This document shows positions 27,216-36,818 of a stretch of 64,000 nt of DNA, in pieces. This DNA comes from Hydromonas duriensis (lineage in GTDB: Bacteria; Pseudomonadota; Gammaproteobacteria; Burkholderiales; Burkholderiaceae), in contig NZ_SNZE01000004.1 of assembly GCF_004363775.1 (NCBI RefSeq), positions 1-64,000 of the forward strand, written 5' to 3'. The number at the start of each line of letters is the position of its first letter. Positions within the stretch are counted from its first letter, which is position 1. The notes under the pieces were generated by a model. That model was not told the DNA's origin. It saw only the letters and a program-made list of their open reading frames with translations, and did not search any database. The position numbers were made by a program, and so were the translations under genes.

Positions 27216-27839
27216 TTACTTGCCCTGAATCGCGCCTGCTGGGGCCACAAAATTAAATGTGGACGCTGGTGCGCCGCTGTTTTTGCTGATGCCAGAGAAG
27301 TTTAATACAGTCACTTGCCCCAATGTGTCGTACAGTTCCATGGCATCGGGTAAACCATTGCGCATGCCAATATTCACTTTAGTGAAGTTGCCACTTTTTG
27401 ATTTGGGCACGGCTGTGACCCAAGCACGGCCATCGGCCGAGCCACCATCCGACAAGGTGAAATTGGCGGACAAGTCTTTGCCACCGAACAGAATCGCGGC
27501 TGGTGACGAGCCAATCGCGCTGCCCAAACTGCGTTTGGTGACTTGATTGAGGTCTTTGTCAAAAATACTCAGGGTTTTACCATCGCTGACCAAGACTTGT
27601 TCATACGGTGCTGTATACGTCCAGCGGAATTTTCCTGGGCGAGCAAAAATAAATGTGCCTGAACTGACTTTTTTTGCACTGCCGCTTTTGCCAATGACTT
27701 TTTGCGTGAAGCTGCCAGATGCGCTGCTGGTCGTGCTGTTGAATTGTTGCAAATCGTCGATTGGTGTGGCGTGTGCCAAATGGCTCAAGCTGACTAAAAG
27801 TGTGGTGGCGAATAACTGAGGTAAAACAGATTTAAACAT
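27216..27839 (-). CDS. lolA: Outer-membrane lipoprotein carrier protein LolA
   Basis: A periplasmic chaperone that carries lipoproteins from LolCDE to LolB. The product (about 207 residues from this start) has a signal peptide ending in LSHLAHA, then TPIDDLQQFNSTTSSASGSFTQKVIG, GTFIFARPGKFRWTYTAPYEQVLVSDGKTLSIFDKDLNQVTKR, matching the LolA fold. The open frame extends further upstream; ATGs at 27839 and 27848 are both near an AAGG and I prefer 27839 because the AAGG is too close to 27848. It lies downstream of the DinG-type helicase gene. Confidence 0.9.
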   Translation of the reverse strand: MFKSVLPQLFATTLLVSLSHLAHATPIDDLQQFNSTTSSASGSFTQKVIGKSGSAKKVSSGTFIFARPGKFRWTYTAPYEQVLVSDGKTLSIFDKDLNQVTKRSLGSAIGSSPAAILFGGKDLSANFTLSDGGSADGRAWVTAVPKSKSGNFTKVNIGMRNGLPDAMELYDTLGQVTVLNFSGISKNSGAPASTFNFVAPAGAIQGK

Positions 27840-27995
27840 AGCTGTCATGGCCTTGTTGAAGGTTAAAGAAAATGTACTAAGGTTTAAAGAAGTGTTCGGT
27901 TGACGACAAACGGGCATTGTTATGGCATGGGCGTCGAAAGGCGTGATTTTACTTGAAAAAAGCGAGGGGTTCTTCACGCCTTAATTTAAATGTCT

Positions 27996-29984
27996 CTAAG
28001 TTGTTTCGCTAAAAAATGTTCGCACCACTTCTTCTTGGCGGGTGCGGGCAAATGCAGGTAGACTTTGCCAAATTCGACGACCGTAAGGCTTTGAAATCAA
28101 ACGCGTATCACAAATCATCAACACGCCTTTGTCGGTTTCGGAGCGAATCAAACGCCCCGCGCCTTGCTTAAGGTTAATGACGGCTTGCGGCACTTGGTAG
28201 GTCATAAAGCCATTTTCACCTTTTTCTTCAATTGCCTTCAAACGCGCCGCCAACACGGGGTCATCGGGAGGAGCAAACGGCAGCTTGTCAATAATGACGA
28301 GCGATAAAGCCTCACCGCGCACATCGACACCCTCCCAGAAACTTTGTGAACCGACCAATACGGGGTGGTTCGCGGCACGGTATTGATTGAGTAATTCGGT
28401 GCGCGATGCACTGCCTTGCACGAGCAGCGTCCAAGGCAAATCGTGCGTTTTAATCTGTTCGTCAAGCCACGCTGCGTAGCGTTTCACCGCAGCCAAAGTG
28501 GTGCAGAGCAAAAATGCACGGCCATTCGACGCTTGTAAAACAGGCCATACTTTATCTAGCATGGCGTTGCCAAAAGCGCGATGAGACGGCTCAGGCAGGC
28601 CTTCGGGTACGTAAAGTAAACCTTGCTTTGGGTAGTCAAATGGGCTGTCCCATGTGGCGGTGACGGCATCGTTTAGCCCCAACTGCTCCGTGAATAATGA
28701 AAAGTCCTTTTTGACGGACAAAGTGGCTGAGGCAAAAATCCAAGTGCGCAAGTGATCTGATTCGCGTTGACGTGTGAAGCCTTCCGCCACAGACAGCGGG
28801 GTGGCGTTCAGACGAACCGAATAGGTCATGGCCTCAATCCAACGCACCATGTCTAAACCCGTTTGGTCGCGCCATTGGATATACGCGGTGATTAATCCAC
28901 TGAGGCGTTCGGCGCATTGTGCCAAGGTCTCCGCACGAACCGTACTGGGCTCTATTGTTTTTAGGCTATCTTCTAAAGTGTCAATGAGCGTGTCTAACGC
29001 CGTCCATAGGGGTGAATCAGATGGCAACTGGTCTGCACTCCACCGTCCGTTGTCTTCGCCACAGGCGATGCGAAAATCTTTCACAGCGCGTTCCATACGG
29101 TCTTTGAGCGCGCTCCAATCCAAAGCGTCTCTGGCGTGCGTGATGCCCTCGGCAAGAAAGTCTCTCGCCAAATCAACAATTTGGGCGGTTGAAACTTGTT
29201 GCCCAAAAAACACGCTGGCGATGTCGGGCACTTGGTGGGCCTCATCAAAAATCACCGTATTGGCAGCAGGCAATAATTCGGCAATGCCCTCTTCACGCAG
29301 CATCACATCGGCAAAGAACAAATGATGATTGACCACAACCACGTCGGCTGCTTGAGCGTCTTTGCGCGCTTGCATCACGAAGCATTCTTTGTGGTTGGGG
29401 CAGTCCGAACCAAGGCAGTTTTCGCGGGTTGAAGTGACTTGCGCCCACACTTGCGCATCATCTGGAATGTCAGGCCACTCAGCTTTATCGCCGCGTTTCA
29501 CGAGGTTCAAATCTTTTTTAATGCGATTAAGGTGCTTCACATCCTCGCGTCCAAACAAGCGGCCATTGAGTAGGGTGCGTTCGAGATGATAGTGACACAC
29601 ATAGTTTGAACGCCCTTTGAGCAGCGCAATCGAAACGGGTGCCGCGAGCACATCGCGTACCGTTGGTAAGTCGCGTTCAAATAATTGGTCTTGTAAAGTT
29701 TTTGTGCCCGTTGAGACTATGACCTTGCCGCCCCACATCAAGGCGGGGGCCAGGTAAGCAAAGGTTTTCCCTGTTCCCGTCCCTGCTTCGAGTACGGCAC
29801 AACCGACATCGTTCAAGGCTTGAGTGACCGCTTGAGCCATTTCGAGTTGCTCATGACGAGTGCGATAATGGGGCAAGCGTTGCGCGAACACGCCCCCTTC
29901 GCCAAAAATTTTAGTCAGTTGCTGCTGCTGTTCAAAAGGCAAAGTCGAGGGGCGGGGTGGATTTTGGATGTTGGTATCTGACAT
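27996..29984 (-). CDS. ATP-dependent DNA helicase, DinG/YoaA family
   Basis: A 662-residue XPD-like superfamily 2 helicase. The Walker A motif is EAGTGTGKTFAYLAPA, followed by STGTKTLQDQLF (motif Ia). Four cysteines (VCHYHLER, NCLGSDCPNHKECF) have the iron-sulphur cluster spacing of XPD/DinG. NHHLFF, FDEAHQV (DEAH box), FASATLS, GSQSFWEGVD and QGAGRLIRSETDKGV (motif VI) follow. Length and motifs fit YoaA, which works with polymerase III chi, better than DinG, but the two are hard to tell apart by eye. The ATG at 29984 starts MSDTNIQNP. Confidence 0.93.
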   Translation of the reverse strand: MSDTNIQNPPRPSTLPFEQQQQLTKIFGEGGVFAQRLPHYRTRHEQLEMAQAVTQALNDVGCAVLEAGTGTGKTFAYLAPALMWGGKVIVSTGTKTLQDQLFERDLPTVRDVLAAPVSIALLKGRSNYVCHYHLERTLLNGRLFGREDVKHLNRIKKDLNLVKRGDKAEWPDIPDDAQVWAQVTSTRENCLGSDCPNHKECFVMQARKDAQAADVVVVNHHLFFADVMLREEGIAELLPAANTVIFDEAHQVPDIASVFFGQQVSTAQIVDLARDFLAEGITHARDALDWSALKDRMERAVKDFRIACGEDNGRWSADQLPSDSPLWTALDTLIDTLEDSLKTIEPSTVRAETLAQCAERLSGLITAYIQWRDQTGLDMVRWIEAMTYSVRLNATPLSVAEGFTRQRESDHLRTWIFASATLSVKKDFSLFTEQLGLNDAVTATWDSPFDYPKQGLLYVPEGLPEPSHRAFGNAMLDKVWPVLQASNGRAFLLCTTLAAVKRYAAWLDEQIKTHDLPWTLLVQGSASRTELLNQYRAANHPVLVGSQSFWEGVDVRGEALSLVIIDKLPFAPPDDPVLAARLKAIEEKGENGFMTYQVPQAVINLKQGAGRLIRSETDKGVLMICDTRLISKPYGRRIWQSLPAFARTRQEEVVRTFFSETT

Positions 29985-30059
29985 TTAAAGTGTGCCGAAA
30001 AAAGTGGTATTTGTTTTTCGGGTATTTGGGTTGGCTTGATTATTTATGCGTGTCATAAA

Positions 30060-30098
30060 AAATCAAAGGCTTGCCATCGGACATCGTTGGCAAGCCGT
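30060..30098 (-). terminator. Terminator after the Ala-rich lipoprotein gene
   Basis: GGCTTGCCA (30068-30076) pairs with TGGCAAGCC (30088-30096). On the minus strand it is followed by TTTGATTTTTT. Confidence 0.75.
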
Positions 30099-30117
30099 GT
30101 AAAAACAACAGCAACGG

Positions 30118-30846
30118 TTATTGCACGGGTGCATTGGCTAAGGCCGCCGCTTGAGCGGCTTGTGCCGCTTTGGCCGCGTTCTTTGCTGCTTCGATGCGCG
30201 CTTGTTCAGCATCAGCCCGTTTTTTTTGCATCTCCAGTATTTTAGTTCGTTTTTGGTTGTACAGGGTCACATTCTGGGCGCGCTCTTCGGGTGAGAGTGT
30301 GTCGGGGTTCGCCAGTTTAGCGTTATAGGCTTGAATCTTTGACTCGTAAGCGGCTTTGCTGGCCGCCCGTGCAGGGGCTTGGGCCGCCTCTGAGCGGCGG
30401 TAGTCTTCTAATTTTTGCGCCAAGGCCGTTCGACGAGCGTTCGCCTCATATTGACGAATATAGTAACGCGCAGACGTGCGCTCGATTTGAGCGGCATCCC
30501 ATGTGGCGTTACGTGTTGCACTGGCTTTGTCGATGCAGCGATTGACTAAAAACACCTTGAGGCAAGCCGCTTTATCAAGTAACAAGTCGGTATCGGCTTG
30601 ATTCTGTTTGGCAATGGCAGCGGCTTCTTGCATTTGTGCTTGTTTCAAAGACTTGATTTGCTTGCTGCGCTCAACGACCTTGGGTTGAGCCAACTCATCG
30701 TCCGTGGTCACTTGAGTTTTTGGGGTTGCGCAGCCCGTCAGGCTCAGAACTATGGCACAATACGCGGCGAATTTAGAAGACTTGAGCTTTTGTGGAAAAG
30801 TGTCGAGCAACCGATGGGGTGTTTGTTTGCTTGTCATGAAGTACAT
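30118..30846 (-). CDS. Coiled-coil lipoprotein of unknown function
   Basis: A 242-residue protein. I start it at the ATG at 30846, because AAAGG lies 8 nt upstream; the frame continues a further 14 codons. The signal segment ends in the lipobox SLTGC. The mature part is very rich in Ala, Lys, Gln and Arg, with a central motif LLLDKAACLKVFLVNRCIDKASATRN containing two Cys, and a C-terminal helix with repeated AAKAAQAAQAAA. The pattern suggests a long helical or coiled-coil periplasmic protein. A similar unnamed lipoprotein is common in Burkholderiales as far as I recall, but no function is known. Confidence 0.75.
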   Translation of the reverse strand: MYFMTSKQTPHRLLDTFPQKLKSSKFAAYCAIVLSLTGCATPKTQVTTDDELAQPKVVERSKQIKSLKQAQMQEAAAIAKQNQADTDLLLDKAACLKVFLVNRCIDKASATRNATWDAAQIERTSARYYIRQYEANARRTALAQKLEDYRRSEAAQAPARAASKAAYESKIQAYNAKLANPDTLSPEERAQNVTLYNQKRTKILEMQKKRADAEQARIEAAKNAAKAAQAAQAAALANAPVQ

Positions 30847-30985
30847 ATTTGAATCCTTTGGATGCGATTTGATTCCATTGCTGTCCATGTGGTCGCATCA
30901 TCTTTTAAACTCGAATGGTTCAACTGCTTTGTGTGTGACCTTGTCTAGCGCAAGGTACGTGCTAAGTAATTATCACATGAATAGC

Positions 30986-30994
30986 TGATATAAA
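30986..30994 (+). promoter_or_regulatory. Extended -10 promoter for tex
   Basis: TGATATAAA (TGn plus TATAAA at 30989-30994). Transcription would begin near 31001, which is downstream of the first in-frame ATG (30997) and so supports the later start at 31027. Confidence 0.45.
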
Positions 30995-31026
30995 ATATGA
31001 CAATTGTTAAAAATAATGAATCCGAG

Positions 31027-33375
31027 ATGGTTCTACACAATCGTATTATCCTCCAAATTGCCGCAGATTTGCAGATTCGCGCCGAGCAAGTGCGTGCCAC
31101 AGTAGAATTACTTGATGAAGGGGCGACTGTCCCTTTTATCGCACGGTATCGTAAGGAGGTCACACAAGGTTTAGATGATACACAATTGCGCGACTTGCAT
31201 GAGCGTCTGGGTTATTTGCGTGAATTGGAAGAACGCCGTGCGGCGATTGTTAAATCAATTGATGAGCAAGGCAAGCTCACGCCTGAATTAGCCGTTGCAA
31301 TTGACGCGGCCGCGACCAAACAAGCGTTAGAAGACTTGTATTTGCCATACAAACCCAAACGACGCACCCGCGCGATGATTGCTCGTGAGGCGGGTTTAGA
31401 ACCTTTGGCGTTGGCGTTGTTGGCCAATCCGAACCTCAATCCAAACACCGAGGCGGAGCAATACATCAATTTGAACCCCGATGTGCCTGTGGCTGATGTT
31501 AAAGCCGCTTTGGACGGGGCACGGGATATTTTGGCGGAAAATTTTGCCGAGCATGCCGAGTTGTTGGCGCAGTTGCGTGGGTATTTGCACAAAAATGGCG
31601 TTGTCTATGCTGCTGTGGTTGAGGGCAAAGAAACCGAAGGCCAGAAGTTCCAAGATTATTTTGCTTACGACGAACGATTGAGCCAAATTCCCTCTCATCG
31701 TGCTTTGGCCATGTTCCGAGGTCGTAACGAGGGCGTGTTGAGTGTGCGCTTGGGGCTGTCGGAGGAGTTGGAGCAACTCGCACCGCATCCGTGTGAAGCG
31801 TTAATCGCGCAACAATTTAATATTGCGGATATGAATCGCGCAGCCGATGCCTTTTTGCTCAACTGTTGCCGTTGGAGCTGGCGTGTTAAGCTGCAATTGC
31901 ATTTGGAAACAGATTTGCTTGGTGATTTGCGCGAAAAAGCAGAGACTGAAGCAATTGCTGTCTTTGGCAGCAATTTGCGCGACTTATTGCTCGCCGCACC
32001 TGCTGGGCAAAAATCCATCATGGGGCTTGACCCAGGCATTCGTACGGGCGTGAAAGTGGCGGTGGTTGACGCAACCAGCAAGTTGCTTGCGACCGATACC
32101 ATTTATCCGCACCAACCACGCAATGACTGGGAAGGTTCTGTTCATCGTATTGCGGTACTGGCAAAAATGCACGGCGTGCAGTTGGTCGCGATAGGCAATG
32201 GCACGGCGAGTCGTGAAACTGAAAAATTGGTGGCTGACGTCATGAAACGCCACCCAGAGTTGGGTTTGCAAAAAATCGTTGTGTCGGAAGCAGGCGCATC
32301 GGTTTATTCCGCTTCAGCGTTGGCGGCGCAAGAGTTCCCTGATTTGGACGTGTCATTGCGCGGTGCGGTCTCCATCGCTCGACGCTTACAAGACCCACTG
32401 GCCGAGCTGGTTAAGATTGACCCAAAATCCATCGGCGTGGGGCAGTATCAACATGATGTCAATCAACGTGAACTCATGCGCGGTCTGGATGCTGTGGTCG
32501 AGGATTGCGTGAATGCGGTCGGTGTTGATGTCAACACGGCATCGGTTCCCTTACTTGCGCGAATTTCGGGGCTTAATAATGTGTTGGCAAAAAATATTGT
32601 TGAATATCGCGATGCCAACGGCGCATTTCCCAACCGTAAAGCTTTAAAAAATGTACCGCGTTTGGGTGAAAAAACCTTTGAGCAAGCGGCAGGATTCTTG
32701 CGAATTTCCAGCGACTCGCCTGATGCCAACCCACTTGATGCATCATCGGTTCACCCTGAAGCCTATCCCGTGGTTGAGAAAATTTTAGCCAAAATAAAAC
32801 AAGGCATCCGTGATGTCATGGGGCAGCGCGAAGCCTTGAAAGGCATTTCGCCTGCTGAGTTTACGGATACGCAATTTGGCTTGCCGACCGTCATGGATAT
32901 TTTCAGCGAATTGGAAAAACCAGGGCGCGACCCGCGTGGCGAATTTAAAACGGCAACATTCTCGGACGGTGTAGAAGACATCAAGGATTTGCAACCTGGC
33001 ATGATTTTGGAAGGTGTTGTGACCAATGTGGCAGCATTTGGTGCATTTATTGACATTGGCGTGCATCAAGATGGTTTGGTTCACGTATCGGCTTTGTCCA
33101 ATAAATTTGTACAAGACCCGCGCGAGGTGGTTAAAACGGGGCAGTTGGTTAAAGTCAAAGTGATGGAAGTCGATGTGGCGCGCGCGCGAATTGGTTTAAG
33201 CATGCGTCTGGATGACGAGCCAAGCAGCACCCGTAGTTCGGCGAGTGCTCCTGCTGAACGACGCAATGACCGAGCCCAAGGCGAACGTTCGCGCTCTGGC
33301 CATAATCAACGCGGCTCATCCGCCGCGCCGCCCAATACCGCATTTGCACAGGCATTTGCCAAATTGAAGCGATGA
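31027..33375 (+). CDS. tex: Transcription accessory protein Tex (S1 RNA-binding)
   Basis: A 782-residue nucleic-acid-binding protein related to eukaryotic Spt6. The N-terminal helical domain contains [22 protein letters not shown]; the YqgF/RuvX-like domain has [18 protein letters not shown]; helix-hairpin-helix repeats include [14 protein letters not shown]-like and [19 protein letters not shown] segments; the S1 domain begins [32 protein letters not shown] basic Ser/Arg-rich tail follows. I use the ATG at 31027 because it aligns with the E. coli Tex start, while the one at 30997 lies inside the predicted promoter. Role: transcription fitness and RNA binding in the cytoplasm. Confidence 0.95.
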   Translation: MVLHNRIILQIAADLQIRAEQVRATVELLDEGATVPFIARYRKEVTQGLDDTQLRDLHERLGYLRELEERRAAIVKSIDEQGKLTPELAVAIDAAATKQALEDLYLPYKPKRRTRAMIAREAGLEPLALALLANPNLNPNTEAEQYINLNPDVPVADVKAALDGARDILAENFAEHAELLAQLRGYLHKNGVVYAAVVEGKETEGQKFQDYFAYDERLSQIPSHRALAMFRGRNEGVLSVRLGLSEELEQLAPHPCEALIAQQFNIADMNRAADAFLLNCCRWSWRVKLQLHLETDLLGDLREKAETEAIAVFGSNLRDLLLAAPAGQKSIMGLDPGIRTGVKVAVVDATSKLLATDTIYPHQPRNDWEGSVHRIAVLAKMHGVQLVAIGNGTASRETEKLVADVMKRHPELGLQKIVVSEAGASVYSASALAAQEFPDLDVSLRGAVSIARRLQDPLAELVKIDPKSIGVGQYQHDVNQRELMRGLDAVVEDCVNAVGVDVNTASVPLLARISGLNNVLAKNIVEYRDANGAFPNRKALKNVPRLGEKTFEQAAGFLRISSDSPDANPLDASSVHPEAYPVVEKILAKIKQGIRDVMGQREALKGISPAEFTDTQFGLPTVMDIFSELEKPGRDPRGEFKTATFSDGVEDIKDLQPGMILEGVVTNVAAFGAFIDIGVHQDGLVHVSALSNKFVQDPREVVKTGQLVKVKVMEVDVARARIGLSMRLDDEPSSTRSSASAPAERRNDRAQGERSRSGHNQRGSSAAPPNTAFAQAFAKLKR

Positions 33376-33404
33376 TAAAAAGATGCCTTCGGGCATCTTT
33401 TTTG
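33376..33404 (+). terminator. Terminator after tex
   Basis: AAAAGATGCC, a TTCG tetraloop and GGCATCTTTTTT: a strong GNRA/UUCG-type hairpin terminator directly after the tex stop. Confidence 0.88.
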
Positions 33405-33472
33405 TGCCCAATCCAACCTTTGTGTTGTTTTTTTGTTACGATAGGTCTCGACTACTTAGAATAGGAGGCCGT

Positions 33473-34993
33473 ATGAATCGCCGAGATTTTATGTTGAAAA
33501 CATTGTATTCAAGCCTGGCTTTGGGTTTTGCGGGTGGTGCTCAAGCGCAAAACGCCATGTCAGGTATGAATCATGCAGGCATGCGCATGCCTGCAGCAGA
33601 CCTGACGAACGCGGCACCTTTGGCCAGTTTGGATGTTTTGCCCAAAGGCTTGCCATTGTCTACACTGCCTGTATTGGCTAACCAAAGTAGCGATGCACAG
33701 TTATTTAAAGCCACTTTGACCGCCGCGCCGATGACCCATGAAATCATCAAGGGTAAGCCGACAACGATTTGGGCTTACAACCAAAGCGCAGCACCGCTTT
33801 TAATCGAGTGGACCGAAGGCATGACGGTTGAGATAGAGTTGATTAATGACTTACCGCAAACGACTACAATTCATTGGCATGGCTTGCCTGTGCCCCCCGA
33901 TCAAGACGGTGCGCCGCAAGATGGTGTCCCGCCGAAAGGTCGACGCATGTATCGTTTTACGTTGCCTGATGACTGTGCGGGCACGTATTGGTTTCATCCA
34001 CATCCGCATGGCATAACGCATGAGCAGGTGTTTCGAGGCTTGGCGGGAGTGATTGTGGTTAAACCCAAACACAAAGACGCTTTGACAGATGTCAAAGAAG
34101 TGCATTGGGTGGTGACAGATTTAAAGCTCAATGCCGATGGTCGCATTGCTGAAAACGATGCCAATGATGTAATGAATGGTCGTGAGGGGCAATTTTTATT
34201 GGTTAATGGTCAATATCAACCAAGCTTGAATGTGAGTGAGCCCGTGCGTGTTCGTTTGTGGAATGCCACCAATGCCCGTTTTTTGAATTTACAGTGGCTT
34301 GGTGAATCAGGGCAGGCGCAGGATTTGCTGCAAATTGGTACAGATGGTGGCTTGTTAACAGCGGCTGAGTCGCATTCCACTTTGTTGGTCGCTTCGGGAG
34401 AGCGGGTCGAGTTGCTGTTGTCGCCAAAAGAATCGAAAATGAGTGTGCATGCCAGTGCCTATAATCAGGGCAAAATGGGGGGTGCTAAACCCACGCCTGC
34501 CACGCCTTTATTGAGCATTCATGCGAGTCCAATGGACAAAGGTCTAGAGCTTCCCGCGCAGTTGCGAGCCATCTCCCCGCTGGGGGGGGCGACAGTGACA
34601 CAAAACGTGGTTTTCTCTGAAACCATGAGCATGGAGAACGGTGTGCATCAGATGAACTTTTTGTTGAATGGTAAAAAATTCGATATGCAGCGTGTTGACT
34701 TCACCAGCAAAGAGGGTGAAATTGAAGAGTGGCGTGTTGAAAACACATCGGATATGGACCATCCGTTTCATATTCACGGCGGGCAATTTCAATTGCAGCG
34801 CCGCGAATGGATAGACCCCAGCCGTGGTTCACCAACCGCATTTTCATTGGCTTGGAAAGATACCGTGAACGTCAAGTCGGGTGAGCGCGTGGTGTTTAAA
34901 ATGGTACAAAAGCATAAAGGCTTGCGCATGTTGCACTGTCATATTTTGGAGCATGAAGATGCAGGCATGATGGCCAATTTGAATGTGGTTTAA
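33473..34993 (+). CDS. Multicopper oxidase with Tat signal
   Basis: A 506-residue periplasmic oxidase. The twin-arginine signal is NRRDFMLKTLYSSLALGFAGGAQAQ. A Met/His-rich segment (MSGMNHAGMRMP) follows, as in CopA/CueO-type copper enzymes. All four copper-binding motifs are present: TIHWHGLP, WFHPHPHG, HPFHIHGGQF and HCHILEHEDAGMM, the last with the T1 Cys, two His and axial Met. AGGAGG lies 5 nt before the ATG at 33473; upstream codons in the frame overlap the tex terminator. It probably oxidises Cu(I) or a related metal or phenolic substrate. No copper exporter or two-component system is adjacent. Confidence 0.92.
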   Translation: MNRRDFMLKTLYSSLALGFAGGAQAQNAMSGMNHAGMRMPAADLTNAAPLASLDVLPKGLPLSTLPVLANQSSDAQLFKATLTAAPMTHEIIKGKPTTIWAYNQSAAPLLIEWTEGMTVEIELINDLPQTTTIHWHGLPVPPDQDGAPQDGVPPKGRRMYRFTLPDDCAGTYWFHPHPHGITHEQVFRGLAGVIVVKPKHKDALTDVKEVHWVVTDLKLNADGRIAENDANDVMNGREGQFLLVNGQYQPSLNVSEPVRVRLWNATNARFLNLQWLGESGQAQDLLQIGTDGGLLTAAESHSTLLVASGERVELLLSPKESKMSVHASAYNQGKMGGAKPTPATPLLSIHASPMDKGLELPAQLRAISPLGGATVTQNVVFSETMSMENGVHQMNFLLNGKKFDMQRVDFTSKEGEIEEWRVENTSDMDHPFHIHGGQFQLQRREWIDPSRGSPTAFSLAWKDTVNVKSGERVVFKMVQKHKGLRMLHCHILEHEDAGMMANLNVV

Positions 34994-35018
34994 ACAGCTG
35001 AAACTCAATTGAAGTACA

Positions 35019-35050
35019 CCAAAAAGCGAGGCGCATGCCTCGCTTTTTTT
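35019..35050 (+). terminator. Terminator between the multicopper oxidase and ubiM
   Basis: AAAAAGCGAGGC, loop GCAT and GCCTCGCTTTTTTT. Almost symmetrical, and placed at a convergent junction, so it likely serves both strands. Confidence 0.88.
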
Positions 35051-35065
35051 AAACCTAATTTGAAA

Positions 35066-36253
35066 TTAACCCGTCAGTTGACGGCTAATTAAAGACTTCA
35101 CGGGTGATAACGCGTTCGATACGCGCAACACCGCACCACGCAACAACTTAGCGGGCGGTGCTTCATTGGTGAATAGCTTAACCACGAAGTTGGTGCCATG
35201 ATAAATCGGGCGGGTTTTCAATTGGTGTCTGCGATCGTATTGTTGCAGCAACTCACCAGAACCGATGTCGCGCCCCATTGTTTCGGCTTTTTGAATCAAC
35301 TCACTTAAAGTGTTCTGTCCATACAATCCAAGGTTGTAACCGTGTGCAGTGACAGGGTGCATCCCAACGGCAGCGTCGCCGATAAGGGCAAAGCGTGTGC
35401 TGTAAAAACGTCGTGCATGCGTGCCCACCAATGGATAGCGATAACGTGAACTGGCAACCTTGATTGTGCCAAGCCGACCATTGAGGCGTTGCTCCAAGTC
35501 CGCCGCCAAAGCGTCATCACTTAAATCCAACACTTCAGAAGTGCGTTGGCTGTCGATGGTGATGACGGCACTTGAAAGGTGTTCTGTCAATGGCAAAATC
35601 GCCAATGTGCGTCCGTAGTGAAAGCATTCAAAAGCGGTGTTTTCATTTGTGCCGCTGTGTTCAATGCGGCAGGTGATGACGGTACGACCAAAGTCGTGCA
35701 TGTCTACGGGAATGCCCATTTGCTGGCGGGTTTGTGAAAAACGCGAGTCTGCGGCCACGACCAATTTGGCTTGAATGGTTTCGCCGCTTGATAAACAAAC
35801 CGTGGCCTGTGATGAATCCGCGTTCACCGTTTGTACTTTTTGTTCAGCGAACCAAGTTAAGTTGGCTTGTGGTTCGGTTTTTTCAAAAAGTGCTTGGCGG
35901 ATGTGGTGATTGGAAACCAAGTACCCAAGGGTGTCATCCGAAAGGTTCTTGCTAGCAGTTGGGGTTTTGAAATGCAATTCAAAAGGTGAATCGCCATCCA
36001 CCACTTTAGCCGAACGCAAATAAAAAATTTGCCCCTCAGGAATCGCTTGCCAAGCCCCTAGTTGCTGCAACAGTTGTTTGGATGGATGCGTTAAGGCAAT
36101 TTCACGGCCATCAGGAGCGGGTGTGCGCAATTGCTCCATATTGGCGGGGTCGACAATGGCGATGCGCAAAGCACTGTGCGCCAGTGAGCGGGCAAAACTC
36201 AAGCCAGCAGGCCCTGCGCCGATAATGACAATATCAAAATGTGAAGTGCTCAT
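35066..36253 (-). CDS. ubiM: 5-demethoxyubiquinol hydroxylase UbiM (FAD-dependent)
   Basis: A 395-residue UbiH/UbiF/VisC-family flavin monooxygenase of ubiquinone synthesis. Motifs are IVIIGAGPAGLSFARSLAHS (FAD Rossmann), DGREIALTHPSKQLL, GYLVSNHHIRQALFE, the VVAADSRFS segment, and RFALIGDAAVGMHPVTAHGYNLGL (second FAD motif). GREIALTH and TLGYLVSNH are as I remember them in UbiM of Neisseria and relatives; UbiF, UbiH and UbiI look different there. I place the start at the ATG at 36253, preceded by AAGGATAGAC. UbiM is thought to make C5/C6 hydroxylations. Convergent with the multicopper oxidase. Confidence 0.85.
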   Translation of the reverse strand: MSTSHFDIVIIGAGPAGLSFARSLAHSALRIAIVDPANMEQLRTPAPDGREIALTHPSKQLLQQLGAWQAIPEGQIFYLRSAKVVDGDSPFELHFKTPTASKNLSDDTLGYLVSNHHIRQALFEKTEPQANLTWFAEQKVQTVNADSSQATVCLSSGETIQAKLVVAADSRFSQTRQQMGIPVDMHDFGRTVITCRIEHSGTNENTAFECFHYGRTLAILPLTEHLSSAVITIDSQRTSEVLDLSDDALAADLEQRLNGRLGTIKVASSRYRYPLVGTHARRFYSTRFALIGDAAVGMHPVTAHGYNLGLYGQNTLSELIQKAETMGRDIGSGELLQQYDRRHQLKTRPIYHGTNFVVKLFTNEAPPAKLLRGAVLRVSNALSPVKSLISRQLTG

Positions 36254-36593
36254 GTCTATCCTTTGTAAAGGGGCGGAAAATATAAAAAAGCAACTGTTTT
36301 TAACCTGCAAAAGCCAAGGCAAATAAAGCCAAAATGGCTAAGAGATTACCACGAATACTGAATTATAAAACAGAATGGCTTTAAACCCCATTCCCAATAA
36401 GATTTATGCGCGGGTTCGGTTAAAGGCTAGGTGCGTCCATCATCCAAAGGTGCATGGTGAATCATTGTCCATGTAAAAAAATGAAACAATTGTTGTTTTT
36501 GAGTTGGCAGTAAAAGCGTGGAGTGTCCATTTTGGTGGTTTTAGTAGCGAAAATGCTGCATGTGCACATTTTGTGTTTAATGCGCTTGTCATG

Positions 36594-36599
36594 TATAAT
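36594..36599 (+). promoter_or_regulatory. Promoter (-10) for the thrS operon
   Basis: A perfect TATAAT, with TTGTGT at 36571-36576 as a weak -35 at 17-bp spacing. Transcription would start near 36606, leaving a leader of about 210 nt before the thrS ATG. The stretch 36254-36570 behind ubiM holds no gene that I can support. Confidence 0.6.
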
Positions 36600-36662
36600 G
36601 GCGCGAATTGGCGTGAGGAAACGCCGCTTAATTTTTTTATGCCTTTTTTATGTTTTTTTTCG

Positions 36663-36719
36663 ATGCCGCAGATTATCTTAACCACCCATTCAACGATTAC
36701 GGCGACCTTGGCGTGGTGA
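36663..36719 (+). CDS. Candidate threonine-rich leader peptide of thrS
   Basis: An 18-codon reading frame, MPQIILTTHSTITATLAW, then TGA. Five codons are threonine (36681, 36684, 36693, 36699, 36705: ACC, ACC, ACG, ACG, ACC) and three are isoleucine. Compare the thrL leader of E. coli, which is rich in Thr and Ile. The TGA at 36717-36719 lies within a 7-nt segment (GGTGAGC, 36715-36721) complementary to GCTCACC (36747-36753) in the terminator's 5' arm. No clear ribosome-binding site precedes the ATG; the upstream stretch is a long T-run. An in-frame ATG at 36639 would add eight residues. It is 23 nt from the terminator stem. Confidence 0.62.
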   Translation: MPQIILTTHSTITATLAW

Positions 36720-36744
36720 GCGGTCATTGATGCTTGATACAATG

Positions 36745-36770
36745 CGGCTCACCTTAAGTGAGCCGTTTTT
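36745..36770 (+). terminator. Attenuator terminator upstream of thrS
   Basis: CGGCTCAC (36745-36752) pairs with GTGAGCCG (36758-36765) around CTTAA and is followed by TTTTT. It sits 49 bp before the thrS ATG and downstream of the Thr-rich leader, in the place expected for an attenuator. Bases 36747-36753 can pair instead with 36715-36721, an exclusive alternative that would prevent the terminator from forming. A 5-bp 1:2-type pairing (ACCAC, 36681-36685, with GTGGT, 36713-36717) is also possible. Confidence 0.75.
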
Positions 36771-36818
36771 GTATAACCCGTTTTTCAACTTTCAACCTGA
36801 CGACTGAACGAGAATTTT

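Noticed and set aside
28828-29325. 165-codon plus-strand frame inside the helicase gene
   Set aside because: Shadow of the DinG/YoaA coding sequence, which is clearly real on the other strand.
36440-36742. 100-codon minus-strand frame over the thrS leader
   Set aside because: Runs through the promoter, leader peptide and attenuator in reverse; no ribosome-binding site or family likeness.
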